The position numbers were made by a program, and so were the translations under genes. 5,838 nucleotides of DNA from Armatimonadota bacterium (lineage in GTDB: Bacteria; Armatimonadota; SYMT01). The notes below the pieces were generated by a model. That model ran no database searches, was not told where the DNA came from, and saw nothing but the letters and a program-made list of their open reading frames with translations. Below, in pieces: positions 4,954 to 5,838 of this stretch (positions are counted from its first letter, which is position 1; each line of letters opens with the position of its first letter). The stretch covers positions 1-5,838 of the forward strand of contig JAJFMS010000265.1 in assembly GCA_020696885.1 (NCBI GenBank), written 5' to 3'.

Positions 4954-5838
4954 CTACGTGAGGAGGTCTTTCACCACGTTACCGTAGACGTCCGTGAGGC
5001 GGAAGTCGCGGCCGGCGTAGCGGTAGGTGAGCTTGGTGTGGTCCATGCCCAGCAGGTGCAGGATGGTGGCGTGGAGATCGTGCATGTGCACCTTGTTCTC
5101 CACTGCGTAGTAGCCGTATTCGTCCGTGGCGCCGTGGATGTAGCCCGGCTTCACGCCCGCGCCGGCCAGCCACATGGTGTAGCCGTGCGGGTTGTGGTCG
5201 CGGCCGTCCTTCTTCTCGGCGGTGGGGGTGCGGCCGAACTCTCCGCCCCAGATTACGAGGGTGTCGTCCAGCAGGCCGCGCGCCTTCAGGTCCTGGAGCA
5301 GGCCCGCGATCGGCTTGTCGACCTCCTTGGCATTCTTCTCGTGCCCGCCCTTCAGGTTGCTGTGCTGGTCCCACTTGAATGGGTTGTGCGTCACCTGGAT
5401 GAAGCGCACCCCGGACTCCGCAAAGCGACGGGCCAGGAGGCACTCGCGGCCGAAGTCGTCCGTCGGCTGCTGGCCGATGCCGTAGAGGTCCAGCGTGGCC
5501 TTGGATTCGCTGCTGATGTCCAGGAGCTTCGGCGCATACTGCTGCATCCGGAACGCCAGCTCATAGGCCTGGATCACGCCATCGAGCTGGGAGTCGGCCT
5601 CGTCGCGTTTGCGGTAGTCCTGGTTGAGCGCCTGGAGGAAGTCGAGCTGCTTGCGCTGGAGCTCCGGCGGCACCGTGGCGTTCTGCACGTGCTGGAAAGT
5701 AGCCTTGGACGGCGAGATGTTGGCGTTGCCGAGGGCCGTTCCCTGGTACATCGCCGGCAGGAAAGCGTTACCGTAGAGCTGCACGCCGCCGTGGTCCAGC
5801 GTGGGGCAGATGGTGACGAACCCCGGCAGGTTCTCGTT
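4954..5838 (-). CDS. DUF1501 protein, C-terminal part (5' end beyond the window)
   Basis: The frame is open from the right edge (5838) to TAG at 4956-4954, 294 residues. The first visible residues, [27 protein letters not shown], are already typical interior DUF1501 sequence, so the GTG at 5784 is an internal Val codon and not the start. DUF1501 proteins are related to the alkaline phosphatase/sulfatase-like fold and are usually exported, often with a Tat-type leader; that region is not visible here. In the fragment, [12 protein letters not shown] (about 195-206), [10 protein letters not shown] (214-223), the [23 protein letters not shown] block (about 242-264) and the [10 protein letters not shown] ending are family hallmarks. 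His and Asp residues in the DHNPHG and HMHDLH motifs are plausible metal or catalytic ligands. The family usually sits beside a DUF1549/DUF1553 gene; the expected same-strand partner would lie to the right of the window. Its substrate is unknown. Confidence 0.92.
   Translation of the reverse strand, partial: NENLPGFVTICPTLDHGGVQLYGNAFLPAMYQGTALGNANISPSKATFQHVQNATVPPELQRKQLDFLQALNQDYRKRDEADSQLDGVIQAYELAFRMQQYAPKLLDISSESKATLDLYGIGQQPTDDFGRECLLARRFAESGVRFIQVTHNPFKWDQHSNLKGGHEKNAKEVDKPIAGLLQDLKARGLLDDTLVIWGGEFGRTPTAEKKDGRDHNPHGYTMWLAGAGVKPGYIHGATDEYGYYAVENKVHMHDLHATILHLLGMDHTKLTYRYAGRDFRLTDVYGNVVKDLLT

Noticed and set aside
5784..5784. GTG at 5784 as the start of the DUF1501 protein
   Set aside because: The frame stays open to the window edge, and the 18 residues before it are typical conserved DUF1501 interior sequence.

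Overview
The window looks like chromosomal DNA from a high-GC member of the Planctomycetota/Verrucomicrobiota (PVC) group. The main evidence is a secreted cytochrome-type DUF1549/DUF1553 protein and a DUF1501 protein. These families are strongly expanded in those phyla and usually sit together in gene pairs. Short-period repeats, some of them inside a reading frame, fit the same group, but the phylum is inferred from gene content only.

Layout: (1) 1-75 is a short reading frame ending in TAA, probably the tail of an upstream gene. (2) 76-277 has no gene but holds a cluster of stem-loops (159-239). (3) 278-2755 (+) encodes an 825-aa exported protein with PSCyt1, DUF1549 and DUF1553 regions, interrupted in frame by two repeat-derived inserts. 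(4) 2767-2808 is a strong stem-loop between converging genes. (5) 2815-3456 (-) encodes a 213-aa AlkD-like DNA alkylation repair protein in DNA of visibly lower GC. (6) 3519-4679 (-) encodes an unrecognised four-helix membrane protein that looks like two copies of a (two helices + PH-like beta domain) module. (7) 4680-4953 has no gene but holds a heptamer repeat and a large inverted repeat of about 100 bp. (8) 4954-5838 (-) is the C-terminal part of a DUF1501 protein whose start lies beyond the right edge.

How the genes relate: the DUF1549/DUF1553 and DUF1501 proteins belong to families thought to work together outside the cytoplasm, but their biochemical role is not established. Here they lie on opposite strands, about 2.2 kb apart, so they are not one operon. 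The DUF1501 gene's own partner would be expected to the right of the window. The two genes between them show no functional link to this pair.

The most notable feature is a set of 7- and 8-nt tandem repeat islands, two of them inside the 825-aa reading frame without breaking it. A related octamer motif flanks the low-GC AlkD-like gene on both sides. I see no CRISPR array, tRNA, rRNA, transposase gene or recognisable defence system.
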